This document shows, one piece after another, positions 8,775-16,888 of a DNA stretch of 64,000 nt. Origin of the DNA: Sulfuricurvum sp. (lineage in GTDB: Bacteria; Campylobacterota; Campylobacteria; Campylobacterales; Sulfurimonadaceae); NCBI RefSeq assembly GCF_023229695.1, contig NZ_JALNYS010000010.1, positions 62,001 to 126,000 on the forward strand, given 5' to 3'. The notes below the pieces were generated by a model that made no database searches, had not been told where the DNA came from, and worked only from the letters and a program-made list of their open reading frames with translations. The stretch's first letter is position 1. The number at the start of each line of letters is the position of its first letter. A program made the translations under genes and the position numbers.

Positions 8775-9536
8775 TTGAGTCAAATTTTTTTATTAGCACT
8801 GGTTGCGGCCCTCTTTTACTGGGTCTACAAAAGCTATTCACGCTATCAAAACAGTGAATACTCTCCCAAGCAGTTTCGAAGTTTCGTTCTGACCAAAGAG
8901 GCTCTCGCCAAAAGCGAATTGGGGCTCTTTGTCGCACTGGTTGCCAAAGTAGCCAAAGCAGACGGACGGATCGACGAACTCGAAGCCGAAGTGATCGGCA
9001 ATATGTTCAATGACATCAGCACCCTTTTTCCCGATCCGATAAGCGCCAAAACATTTCTCAAAGAGATTTTTACGGCGGAAAAACAGCGATCGGACACTAT
9101 TGAGCCTGTCGCGCGCGTCCTCTTTGAATTGATCCGAAACGATCCCCATAAGCGGGTCCAAATGATGCAGTATCTTGTCAATCTGGCTTACATCGACGGG
9201 ACGCTCAGCCGTTTAGAAGAGGAGATGCTCACTAAAATTGCCGTCTATCTCCATTTTAACGCCCAGGAACTCACCTCGATGCTGGAACTGTTCGGATCGT
9301 TTCACCGTCAAAGCTTCAAGGAGAGTTCACTCGATCACGCCTATTCTCTTTTGAACCTCACCAAAAGCTCAAGCGACGAAGAGCTTAAAAAAGCCTACCG
9401 GGCTCTGGTGAAACAGCACCATCCCGATATCATCAAGGCACAAGGGGCCAGCGAAGATTATATCCAGGCCGCAACCTCCAAAGTTCAGGAGATTAATGCC
9501 GCATACGAATTGATCAAAAAAACACGGGGAATTTGA
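8775..9536 (+). CDS. TerB/DjlA-like membrane-anchored J-domain protein
   Basis: 253 residues from a TTG start with GGGAG upstream. An N-terminal membrane helix (QIFLLALVAALFYWVY) is followed by a TerB-like helical domain at about 45-170 with two acidic repeats (KADGRIDELE and YIDGTLSRLE), then a C-terminal J domain with the HPD motif (KQHHPDI) that would stimulate a DnaK-type chaperone. This is the architecture of DjlA, an inner-membrane co-chaperone. The start of the hydrophobic helix immediately at the N-terminus supports the chosen start. Confidence 0.87.
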   Translation: MSQIFLLALVAALFYWVYKSYSRYQNSEYSPKQFRSFVLTKEALAKSELGLFVALVAKVAKADGRIDELEAEVIGNMFNDISTLFPDPISAKTFLKEIFTAEKQRSDTIEPVARVLFELIRNDPHKRVQMMQYLVNLAYIDGTLSRLEEEMLTKIAVYLHFNAQELTSMLELFGSFHRQSFKESSLDHAYSLLNLTKSSSDEELKKAYRALVKQHHPDIIKAQGASEDYIQAATSKVQEINAAYELIKKTRGI

Positions 9537-9606
9537 CGGAGACGCTGATGATTCTGTACAACCGACAAAGAGATCTCTTCCGCTACTTTAGGATAGCCTC
9601 TCCCTT

Positions 9607-11097
9607 ATGATACATCTGAACACCGACAGCAAATTAACCATTTTAATGCCGCACCAGAACAAGGCCCTTGCGGAAGCGATCAAAAATGCCACCCCCCAGC
9701 AGCTGGATCAACTCCGAGAGGGGAAAGATGTCAAGAGTCTCCTTACCTCCGTTTTTCACGACAAAACGACCGCTTCCAAATCGGATCAGACCCTCCTTGA
9801 GATCCTTAAAAACGGGGCTGCTTTTAAAAATATGGGAAATGTTGCCGATGAGCTCAAAACTCTCGTAACTAGCCTGAAAAATTCCCCGGATCTTGCCCTG
9901 AAATCGTCCACGTTGGAGGGATTTGCCAAAAAAATGGATTCGCTCAACGGCAATACCCTCAAAACTCAGATGGACAACAGCGGTATTTTTATGGAATCGA
10001 AAATCGGTTCCGCCGCCCAAATCGTCCCGACCCTTCAGGAAAAACTGCAGACACTTCAAACTCTCCTCACCAAAAGCACCCTCCCCGAAGCCAAAAAGAT
10101 CGGTGGCGCCCTCGAGGCCCTCGTGAGCACAATCGATCCGAATCAACCCCTCACTACCCTCCAGAGTGCCGAAACACTCACGAATGAGCTGAAAAAAATC
10201 ACCGATTCCCTCCAAAAATTCATCACAAAAGGGGATGTTTTGTATTCCAAAGAGATGGGGGGGATGGTCCAAAAACTCGATCTTCTCCTCGCTCAGCCCC
10301 CTCTCTCGTTTCAGGAGATCAAAGCGACCCTCTCCCAACTCTACGGAGCCCTCCTCTCCAGCGCTGCCTCCGATGCCAACGCTCTGCTCGATACCCTCGA
10401 ACGGCTGCTGAAACAGGTCGCCAATCCGTCTGAAGAGTCTCTCCCTCTCCTTAAAGAGTTGAGTGTAAAGCTTCGCAACACCCTCGCTTCGGGTGAAGCG
10501 ACCTTCAGGGAAAGCGGCAAACTGGCCGCAAAACTGGGAGAGTTTTCCCATCCTAACGATCTCTTAATCGATAAGGTACTCCAAGAATCGATGGAAGGGG
10601 ATCTCAAATCGGGGCTGATGAAACTTTCCGAAGAGCTTCAAAACAGCACGTCCCCCCATAGCGAAGAGCTTTTAAAACAGGTCGATAAACTCCTCACCCA
10701 AATTGATTATCATCAACTCCTATCCGCTCTGGACCATTCGACGTCACTCTATTTCCCTTTTGAGTGGGATCAGCTGGAAAACGGATCGCTCGCGTTTAAA
10801 AAAGTAGAGAATAACAAATTTTATTGCGAAATCAATCTTCAACTCAAAGAGTACGGTGAGCTGAACTTGTTGATGGCTTTGTACGATAAAAATCAGATCG
10901 AAATCCAGGCCCATACCGAAACACCGCAACTGAAAACATTGTTGCAAGAGAATGTGGGGGAGTTGCGGGGATTGCTGATCGATGCGGGGCTCTCGCCCCG
11001 ACGAATCCGTTTTTTTGAGATGAAGGAGTCCCCCTGCGCTTCTGCTGAACCCTACGGCTCCTTCGGTTCGGATCTGGGATTTGAGGTCAAGGTATGA
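9607..11097 (+). CDS. FliK-like protein with C-terminal hook-length-control domain
   Basis: 496 residues. The first 360 are low in complexity: helical, rich in Leu, Lys, Ser and Thr, with no recognisable domain, as in the variable ruler part of FliK. From about 375 a folded beta-rich domain follows (LYFPFEWDQLENGSLAFKK, then EINLQLKEYGELNL) that matches the Flg_hook domain used by FliK to switch the flagellar export gate through FlhB. The next gene encodes an FlhB C-terminal-like protein and overlaps by four bases. No other flagellar gene is close, so this is a stand-alone pair. Only a weak ribosome site precedes the ATG. Confidence 0.75.
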   Translation: MIHLNTDSKLTILMPHQNKALAEAIKNATPQQLDQLREGKDVKSLLTSVFHDKTTASKSDQTLLEILKNGAAFKNMGNVADELKTLVTSLKNSPDLALKSSTLEGFAKKMDSLNGNTLKTQMDNSGIFMESKIGSAAQIVPTLQEKLQTLQTLLTKSTLPEAKKIGGALEALVSTIDPNQPLTTLQSAETLTNELKKITDSLQKFITKGDVLYSKEMGGMVQKLDLLLAQPPLSFQEIKATLSQLYGALLSSAASDANALLDTLERLLKQVANPSEESLPLLKELSVKLRNTLASGEATFRESGKLAAKLGEFSHPNDLLIDKVLQESMEGDLKSGLMKLSEELQNSTSPHSEELLKQVDKLLTQIDYHQLLSALDHSTSLYFPFEWDQLENGSLAFKKVENNKFYCEINLQLKEYGELNLLMALYDKNQIEIQAHTETPQLKTLLQENVGELRGLLIDAGLSPRRIRFFEMKESPCASAEPYGSFGSDLGFEVKV

Positions 11098-11351
11098 AGA
11101 AAGCGGTCGCACTGCGCTACAACACCGAAAAAGAGAAAGCCCCCCGCGTCGTTGCCTCCGGTAAAGGGGCCACGGCCGAAAACATTATCAAAATTGCAGA
11201 GCTTCATAACCTCCCCATCCAAAAAGATGAAGATCTCGTCGAACTTCTCAGCAAAATAGAGATTGACCGGGAAGTCCCCGAAGCGTTTTACAAAGCGGTC
11301 GCCGAGGTCTTCAGTTTTGTCTATAAAATGACCAAAAAGGTTAAAACTTAA
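11094..11351 (+). CDS. Stand-alone FlhB C-terminal (export switch) homologue, FlhX-like
   Basis: 85 residues equal to the cytoplasmic tail of FlhB/YscU: KKAVALRYNTEKEKAPRVVA, then AENIIKIAELHNLPI and a helical end. The NPTH autocleavage site and the membrane part are absent, as in the FlhX proteins of Helicobacter and relatives that can replace the cleaved FlhB tail. Starts inside the stop of the FliK-like gene (ATGA overlap), so the two should be coexpressed. Its last 11 bases overlap the convergent cytochrome gene. Confidence 0.85.
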   Translation: MKKAVALRYNTEKEKAPRVVASGKGATAENIIKIAELHNLPIQKDEDLVELLSKIEIDREVPEAFYKAVAEVFSFVYKMTKKVKT

Positions 11352-11745
11352 CCCCTTCATACCGGTCATAGATCCATTCCGCCACAGCTTGGCGCTCTTC
11401 ATCGCTTAGCTTCCCTTTGAGTGATGGCATGATGCCGAACCGCTCGATCGCCATCGGATGGCACATGCTGTATTGAACGCTCGGATTTTCGATATAGTCT
11501 TTGATAAAGGCGATAACGACACGCCGTTTGACATCTTGGTCCTCCTCTTTGATCACGATGTTCTCCTTCAGCCGGTTGGAGACTTCAATCATCGGAGGGG
11601 CTTTGAGATTTTTAAGATTTTTCAATACCAAACTTTTTTCCATGATCTCCACGTGACAGTGCATACAGTTCTTTTGATACACCCCATACCCCTCAACCGC
11701 CCATAAAGCATATCCCGATACCAGTAACACTAACCCTAATTTCAT
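11341..11745 (-). CDS. Small exported c-type cytochrome
   Basis: 134 residues with a signal peptide (KLGLVLLVSGYALWAVEG) and one haem attachment site at 27-31 (CMHCH). Possible axial methionines occur in the C-terminal part (MPSLKGKLSDEERQAVAEWIYD), the usual final helix of class I cytochromes; an extra Cys lies in SMCHPM. The ATG at 11745 follows an excellent GGGAGGAGAG, so longer in-frame starts are unlikely. It overlaps the FmdE-like gene by four bases (ATGA), indicating coupled expression. Electron partner unknown. Confidence 0.85.
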   Translation of the reverse strand: MKLGLVLLVSGYALWAVEGYGVYQKNCMHCHVEIMEKSLVLKNLKNLKAPPMIEVSNRLKENIVIKEEDQDVKRRVVIAFIKDYIENPSVQYSMCHPMAIERFGIMPSLKGKLSDEERQAVAEWIYDRYEGVKF

Positions 11746-12368
11746 TCTTTCTCTCCTCCCTGATAATAACGGCATTGTACCAAACGGGGATCCTCCCGAT
11801 GGTCGATCAAAATCTTTTTCACCCGATCCTGCCACATTATCCCAAATGTTTCAACCGCACTCGCCTCGGCACGCCCCGATATAATCAGCGGGAGTAGCTC
11901 ACCCATCTCCCCCTCTACCGGAACCATCGAAGGGTTGTAGGAGAGGATGACGCGCTCTTGCGTATCGACCCGCTCCAGCACCATCTCCCCCTCGATATCG
12001 GCATCAAAGCACAGGAGCCCGCGTCGATCGAACATCCCCCCCAATCCGTGGAAACCGCCGCTCTGCGCCGCCCCCGTTATCATCGATGCGACATTGGCGA
12101 CCACTCCGATCGTCCCCTCGCCGAGTTTCCCCCTCATCTGAATCTTAATCTCGCCGCGAACGGGGGTATCCTCACCGTAAAGTTCTGTGACCCCTTTTCT
12201 AACCATCAAGTAGGCACCCGCTACGGTAGGGCAGGAGTGACCTGCAAGTTTGACAATATCTTCGTAGGTATACGTCAATATTCCTTTTTCAGCTGCTCCC
12301 AATAACCGGGACAGGGGATCGCTCATTGTAATCGAAGGGACATCATTAAAAAAATCAGGTGTTTTCAT
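11742..12368 (-). CDS. FmdE-like protein (FmdE/FwdE N-terminal family)
   Basis: 208 residues. The diagnostic region is LAGHSCPTVAGAYLM at about 40-55, where the HxCPT motif resembles the first segment of formylmethanofuran dehydrogenase subunit E family proteins, which bind metal and occur in many bacteria without methanogenesis genes. The zinc-ribbon end of true FmdE is missing. It precedes and overlaps a cytochrome c gene, hinting at a redox or metal-handling role, but no substrate can be named. Start at 12368 gives MKTPDFFND; a longer in-frame start exists but runs into repeat sequence. Confidence 0.6.
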   Translation of the reverse strand: MKTPDFFNDVPSITMSDPLSRLLGAAEKGILTYTYEDIVKLAGHSCPTVAGAYLMVRKGVTELYGEDTPVRGEIKIQMRGKLGEGTIGVVANVASMITGAAQSGGFHGLGGMFDRRGLLCFDADIEGEMVLERVDTQERVILSYNPSMVPVEGEMGELLPLIISGRAEASAVETFGIMWQDRVKKILIDHREDPRLVQCRYYQGGEKE

Positions 12369-12488
12369 CGGTTTCACTTTTATTATATTAGAGTTCTTGT
12401 AGAACTCTCTTTCAAACGTGCTTTGAGCAAAGCCCAAAGCACTACGCTAGCCGCTATGGCGCTAAAGCTTGCCTCTTCGAGGCAGAAA

Positions 12489-12519
12489 ACTTCTTGCATA
12501 ACAAGGTTATGCAAGAAGT
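12489..12519. repeat. Perfect 14-bp inverted repeat (hairpin)
   Basis: ACTTCTTGCATAAC and its exact complement GTTATGCAAGAAGT are separated by AAG. No T-run follows, so it is not a textbook terminator. The right arm with flanks (AAGGTTATGCAAGAAGTCTA) is found again at 33564-33583, before the DksA-like gene. Confidence 0.75.
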
Positions 12520-12527
12520 CTATTTAT

Positions 12528-12619
12528 TACACACTTTTCGCTCATAGCCCGGAAAGTGGCGGGGACAATCTGTCCTCTGCACCCCCTTGAAGCTACCCGC
12601 ATCTTTCGGATGCGGGAGA
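12528..12619 (+). repeat. Dispersed intergenic repeat with 8-bp hairpin (copy B)
   Basis: Consists of ACACTTTTCGCTCATAGCCC, an AAAGTGGC-GGGGAC block, a spacer, then the hairpin CCCGCATC-TTTCG-GATGCGGG at 12596-12616. The same module order is seen at 13.44-13.53 kb and, reversed, at 42.44-42.57 kb. Confidence 0.8.
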
Positions 12620-12707
12620 TTATAGGGGCTAACGGTGGTTTTCGTATTGATACCGATCAAGATTTTGTTGTTTCAATGATTCAGGGTTCCAATGCTACAC
12701 TTACGGT

Positions 12708-13148
12708 ATGAAAAAAATAACTACCCCCTTTTGGGAAACAAAACAGCTCAAAGAACTTACCCATGAAGAGTGGGAAGCGTTATGCGACGGATGCGGTTTA
12801 TGCTGTCTTCACAAAATGCAAGACGAAGAGGAGGAGGATGCTCCCGTAGTGCTCACGCGCGTCGTCTGCCGCTGTTATGATATTAAAGCGGGGCAATGCA
12901 GTGATTATCCCAACCGCCATGAAAAAGTAGAAGGGTGTACCGCCCTCACTCCCGATCGGGCCGCCGAATTTGACTGGCTCCCCGAAACCTGTGCCTACCG
13001 GCTACGCCACCATAATCTCCCTCTCCCCTCATGGCACCCTCTGATCAGCGGGTCACGTGAGCGTGTCCGTTTGTATGGAGTCCATGCCCTCGATCCCGTT
13101 CTGGAAACGGACGATATCGATCTGGAAGAGTATATCATCGATCCATAG
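12708..13148 (+). CDS. YcgN-family cysteine-cluster protein (UPF0260)
   Basis: 146 residues. The N-terminal TPFWETKQLKELTHEEWEAL and the Cys motif CDGCGLCCLHKM identify the YcgN family; more Cys follow (VVCRCYDIKAGQCSDYPNR, GCTAL, ETCAYR), giving a likely metal or FeS-binding cluster. The family is widespread in proteobacteria and its function is not known. Length is as expected. Confidence 0.9.
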   Translation: MKKITTPFWETKQLKELTHEEWEALCDGCGLCCLHKMQDEEEEDAPVVLTRVVCRCYDIKAGQCSDYPNRHEKVEGCTALTPDRAAEFDWLPETCAYRLRHHNLPLPSWHPLISGSRERVRLYGVHALDPVLETDDIDLEEYIIDP

Positions 13149-13184
13149 TTCAACCACTACAGAAAAATTTGTCAATTCGTAGAG

Positions 13185-13190
13185 TATAAT
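13185..13190 (+). promoter_or_regulatory. Candidate -10 element (TATAAT)
   Basis: TATAAT upstream of the small membrane protein at 13253; no obvious -35 box. Confidence 0.35.
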
Positions 13191-13252
13191 TTCTTTTTTA
13201 TAAATATTATAATCCGATGTTTTATCCAAAAACATCCCCGAAAAGGAAAATG

Positions 13253-13435
13253 ATGAATGTTAATCTAATTCGAAAAGTGTGCCGCCCCTTTCGCATCCTC
13301 TTGGGAGTCTCTCTGATCAGTTACGGCGTCTATAGCGGGAATATGTGGTTTTTTCTGGGAGCGGTTCCGCTGATCGCCGGAATCTTGAACTTCTGCCCTC
13401 TTTGTAAAATCACAGGACAATGTGACATTCTCTAA
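13253..13435 (+). CDS. Small inner-membrane protein, DUF2892-like
   Basis: 60 residues beginning MNVNLIRKVCRPFRIL, then two hydrophobic helices (LLGVSLISYGVYSG; WFFLGAVPLIAGIL) and a Cys-rich end (NFCPLCKITGQCDIL). This is the pattern of DUF2892/YgaP-tail membrane proteins, often linked to rhodaneses in sulfur metabolism, though no rhodanese is adjacent. Two ATGs are possible (13250 and 13253); the second has better spacing from AAAAGG. Confidence 0.7.
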   Translation: MNVNLIRKVCRPFRILLGVSLISYGVYSGNMWFFLGAVPLIAGILNFCPLCKITGQCDIL

Positions 13436-13590
13436 CTGATGTTATACACTTTCCGGGCAAAGCCCGTAAAGTGGCAGGGACTAAAGTCCCTACAACCCCC
13501 TAAAGCTACCCGCATCTTTCGGATGCGGGAGAGAGTATCAACCTGATGTTATGCACTTTCCGGGCAAAGCCCGTAAAGTGGCAGGGGGGA
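13436..13590 (+). repeat. Dispersed intergenic repeats (copy C and partial copy D in tandem)
   Basis: Copy C (about 13436-13532) runs from CTGATGTTATACACTTTCCG through AAAGCCCGTAAAGTGGCAGG to the hairpin CCCGCATC-TTTCG-GATGCGGG at 13509-13529. The first 45 bases are then repeated almost exactly at 13543-13587 (partial copy D) without the hairpin. The remaining bases up to 13658 are the leader of amrS. Confidence 0.85.
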
Positions 13591-13658
13591 GAGAGAGGTT
13601 TGAACTTTTTTTTGATACAATCAAGTAGTTCAACCAATCTCACCGGAGAGGAATCACA

Positions 13659-14684
13659 ATGTCTTCACCTGCATGGATGTCCCATAAACTCGATGACGGA
13701 AGGGTTGCCTGCGACGCATGCAGCCAGCATTGCAAGCTGCAGGAGGGGGAATACGGCATCTGCGGTATCCGCCGGGTCGAAAACGGCGAGCTCCGGCTGC
13801 TGACCTACGGCATTGCCGCTGCGGTAAACGTCGATCCGGTCGAAAAAAAGCCGATGTTCCATTTTCTCCCCGGATCACGGATCTTCTCGTTCGGAACGGT
13901 CGGATGCAATTTTTCGTGCCAATTCTGCCAAAACGCCGATATCTCCCAGTATCCCAAAGAGCACCCGCACCGGATCATCGGCCGTCCCCTCTCCCCTGCC
14001 GAAGCGGTCGCAACCGCACTCGAATACGGGTGTGACAGCATCGCCTACACCTACAACGAACCGGTCGTCTTTTTCGAATACACCTACGATACGGCCCGCC
14101 TCGCCCACGAAGCGGGGCTGAAAAACGTCTACGTCACCAGCGGCTACGAGACCCGAAAAGCGATCGATACCCTCGCCCCCTATCTGGACGGGATGAACAT
14201 CGACATCAAAGGCTACACCCAATCATTTTACAAGGATATCTGCGGCGCGTCTCTCAAACCGGTCCTCGATGCGGTCGAATACGCCCATTCCAAAGGGATC
14301 TGGATCGAAACGACGACGCTGCTGATTCCGGGGCTGAACGACTCACAAGAGGAGATCCGCTCCATTGCCCATTTTCAAGCTGCACTGAGCCCCGACATCC
14401 CCTGGCACATCAGCGCCTTTCATCCGATGTACAAGATGCAAGATCGCCCCCGCACCCCTCCCGAAACCCTCCGCCGCGCGTATGAAATCGGCAAGGAGGA
14501 GGGGCTTCGCTACGTCTATGTCGGCAACATCGACGACGAAGCACGCGAATCGACCTACTGTCCCGGATGCGGAAAAATGGTGATCGACCGTCAGGGGCAC
14601 ATCGGGCAGTACATCACCAACCATCTCGTCGAGAAAAACCGCTGCCCGTATTGCGCTACCGCAATCGCCGGGGTGTGGAGCTAA
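13659..14684 (+). CDS. amrS: AmmeMemoRadiSam-system radical SAM enzyme
   Basis: 341 residues. An N-terminal Cys box (VACDACSQHCKLQEGEYGIC) precedes the radical SAM cluster motif CNFSCQFC at residues 83-90, with a GTVG lead-in, and conserved YTYNEPVVFFEY and MNIDIKGYTQSFY follow. A C-terminal zinc-like box (CPGCGKMVID and CPYCAT) completes the AmrS/PflA-related family found with AmrA and AmrB. The reaction is not known. AmrA/AmrB are not next to it here. The gene is visibly GC-richer than its repeat-laden upstream flank. Confidence 0.9.
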   Translation: MSSPAWMSHKLDDGRVACDACSQHCKLQEGEYGICGIRRVENGELRLLTYGIAAAVNVDPVEKKPMFHFLPGSRIFSFGTVGCNFSCQFCQNADISQYPKEHPHRIIGRPLSPAEAVATALEYGCDSIAYTYNEPVVFFEYTYDTARLAHEAGLKNVYVTSGYETRKAIDTLAPYLDGMNIDIKGYTQSFYKDICGASLKPVLDAVEYAHSKGIWIETTTLLIPGLNDSQEEIRSIAHFQAALSPDIPWHISAFHPMYKMQDRPRTPPETLRRAYEIGKEEGLRYVYVGNIDDEARESTYCPGCGKMVIDRQGHIGQYITNHLVEKNRCPYCATAIAGVWS

Positions 14685-14696
14685 AAATAGGGCGCT

Positions 14697-15779
14697 TTAG
14701 AATAACCGCCCGATTTTTCGAAAGCCCATCGCGTACATCACCCCTCCCACGGCGGTGACTCCCAGAAAATAGGGCCACAGATCGCCCCATTGGGTCCCCC
14801 GGTAAAAAATGCTTTCGCTCCCTTCAATGTAATAGCGCAAAGGGGAAGCGTACGACAACAGCTGCAACAGCGGGTGCATTGCGTGGATCGGAGTCCATGC
14901 ACCGCTTAAAAAAATCATCGGCATCATGATGATGATCGAGAGCTGCGCCACCTGCATCACATCCCGCGCGACCGCCGCGATAAACAGCCCGATTCCGGCA
15001 GTGGCAAAAACATAAAAAAAACTCAGCACCATAAACGCGGCAAACGATCCGTTCATCGGGGTTTCAAACATTCCGAATACAACAAATCCCAGCGAAATGA
15101 CGATCCCGACCATCACGATGATCACCTGCGAAAACGATTTCGCCAGAATAATGAGCTTCGGGTCAACCGGCATCAGCAGCATAATATCCCACGTCCCCTG
15201 CTCTTTCTCCCGGACAAAGACCACCGCCGTCAAAATAACCGTCAGCATCGTAATGATGGAGAGCATCTCCGTCAGCGCCATAAAGGTGTGGTTGTCGGCG
15301 TTGGGGTTGAAGAGTTTGTGCGAAGCGATCTCCAACAAGAGATTGACCCCTGAAAGATCCAGCACGATATTTTGAAGATACCCCAGTGTCGTATAGGCCT
15401 GCGACGCCGCCGTCGCATCCACCAATACGTCCAGCTGCGTCCGCTTCCCCCCCCGCCAGTTTTTCTCAAAATCGGCGTTGAAGACGATCCCGATAATGAT
15501 CTCTTTGTTAAAAATGGCCCGGCTTAACTGCTGCTGTGAATCAAACCGTTTCGGCGGGAGAAATTCGGGAGCATGCAGACGGGTAAGGATCTTTTGGCTC
15601 ATCCCCCCTCCGGTGAGATCGACGTACCCTACCGCGACATTGCGCGGATTGATCTCGATGCCGCTTCCGGCGATATAGACTTCGACGCTAAAGGCATACA
15701 ATACGACAAAAACCAGCTGCCACGAGCGGATAAAAGCGATCAGCTCTTTCCCGACGATTGCCCAGAATATCTTGGTCAT
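14697..15779 (-). CDS. ABC-2 type exporter permease (YhhJ-like), second subunit
   Basis: 360 residues. One N-terminal membrane helix (LVFVVLYAFSVEVYIAG), a periplasmic domain of about 150 residues, then five C-terminal helices from about residue 175, with the ABC-2 signature region VFVREKEQGTWDIMLLMPV and the hydrophobic MPMIFLSGAWTPI near the end. Overlaps its partner permease by four bases. Together with the double ATPase and the HlyD-type adaptor it forms an export complex like E. coli YhiI-RbbA-YhhJ or YbhGFSR. Substrate unknown. Confidence 0.9.
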   Translation of the reverse strand: MTKIFWAIVGKELIAFIRSWQLVFVVLYAFSVEVYIAGSGIEINPRNVAVGYVDLTGGGMSQKILTRLHAPEFLPPKRFDSQQQLSRAIFNKEIIIGIVFNADFEKNWRGGKRTQLDVLVDATAASQAYTTLGYLQNIVLDLSGVNLLLEIASHKLFNPNADNHTFMALTEMLSIITMLTVILTAVVFVREKEQGTWDIMLLMPVDPKLIILAKSFSQVIIVMVGIVISLGFVVFGMFETPMNGSFAAFMVLSFFYVFATAGIGLFIAAVARDVMQVAQLSIIIMMPMIFLSGAWTPIHAMHPLLQLLSYASPLRYYIEGSESIFYRGTQWGDLWPYFLGVTAVGGVMYAMGFRKIGRLF

Positions 15780-16888
15780 TTCAGCTCCTTGCGCAGCAGC
15801 AGGCTTCCCAAAGTCAGCAAACCGGCTCCATAGAGGGCCAAAATGGCCAGATACCCCTGCGTTTTGGCCGAAGCCAGCCCCTCTCCCACGAGAAAAACGT
15901 CATAGAGGATATGATTGTAATACATGACGGGGAAGATATGGGCCTCCACCCGAGACATCCCGATCATCGACGAGATCGGCATGATAATCCCCGAATACAA
16001 AAAGCCCGGGATAATCGTAATAATAACGGTCAACACCACCGCGACGATCTGGGTGCGGGTGATAATGGAGATCAGCATCCCGATGGAGAGGCTGATAATG
16101 ATATAAAACTCCGACGCGATCCAGTAGAGGAGAAAACTCCCCCGAAACGGAACCTCAAACAGATAGACCGCCCATAAAAACACAATAAAAATGTTCACCG
16201 AATGGAGGAGAAAAACGGGGATCATTTTCGCGCTCAGAAACTCCGCTTTGGCAACCGGGGAAGCGTAAAAGTTGAACATCGTCCCCCGCTCTTTCTCCTT
16301 GACGATCAGCAATGCCGCCAGAATCGCCGGTGCGACAAGGAGGACAAGGCCGATCAGCCCCGGCACAATCGCATCCTCATCCCGCATCGCCTGATTGAAC
16401 AAACTTCGCTGATTGATCTGGATTATCCCTTTTGCAAGCCCCGGAGCGACGCTCGAAGCCGCGTCCAGAACCACCCCTTTGACATAATTCTCCATCGTCA
16501 CTCCCCGGCTGGGAAACGCCGCATCGACGTACACCCCGATCTGCGTCGGCTGCGCGTGCAAAAGCCGTTTTTCGAACGATTCGGGGATGATGATGATCAG
16601 ATCGCTCTCGCCCCGTTTGATCCGGCGAAGCGCCTCATCCTCGCTCACCGAAGAGAGGGTCACGTCAAAATATTTGGAGTGTTCGAATTTGCTGACAAGC
16701 TGATGGGAAATGGGGCTTTGATCGTTATCGAGTATCAGCGTCCGCGCATGGGTCACCTCCATACGGATCCCGTAACCGAACAAAAACAGGATCATCGAGG
16801 GCATCAAATAGACCATGATGATGAACCGCGAACGGACCAGTTCGGTCAGCTCTTTGAGGATGTACGCCTTGATCACCCCTATTTTCAT
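15776..16888 (-). CDS. ABC-2 type exporter permease (YbhS/YhhJ-like), first subunit
   Basis: 370 residues, same layout as the downstream permease: N-terminal helix (IIMVYLMPSMILFLFGYG), a soluble domain to about 175, then five helices with VKEKERGTMFNFYASPV as the ABC-2 family signature. The pair are paralogues that should form the heterodimeric membrane channel. Overlaps the ATPase gene by four bases and the second permease by four, so the three are one translationally coupled unit. Confidence 0.9.
   Translation of the reverse strand: MKIGVIKAYILKELTELVRSRFIIMVYLMPSMILFLFGYGIRMEVTHARTLILDNDQSPISHQLVSKFEHSKYFDVTLSSVSEDEALRRIKRGESDLIIIIPESFEKRLLHAQPTQIGVYVDAAFPSRGVTMENYVKGVVLDAASSVAPGLAKGIIQINQRSLFNQAMRDEDAIVPGLIGLVLLVAPAILAALLIVKEKERGTMFNFYASPVAKAEFLSAKMIPVFLLHSVNIFIVFLWAVYLFEVPFRGSFLLYWIASEFYIIISLSIGMLISIITRTQIVAVVLTVIITIIPGFLYSGIIMPISSMIGMSRVEAHIFPVMYYNHILYDVFLVGEGLASAKTQGYLAILALYGAGLLTLGSLLLRKELK

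Larger units (their letters stand above)
12369..12707. other. 339-base intergenic stretch made mostly of repeats
   Basis: Between divergent genes (FmdE-like and YcgN). It contains a long perfect hairpin at 12489-12519 and a copy of the dispersed repeat family at about 12528-12619. The remainder up to 12707 should hold the YcgN promoter, but I see no clear consensus. Confidence 0.6.

Noticed and set aside
9643..10551. Long open frame (302 codons) on the minus strand
   Set aside because: It lies wholly inside the FliK-like gene. The low-complexity coding sequence of that gene leaves the opposite strand open; the putative product is a Glu/Gly/Phe-rich string without any family feature.
13436..13590. 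Possible CRISPR array
   Set aside because: Only two tandem copies, with no regular spacers, and the unit recurs singly elsewhere; no cas gene is present.
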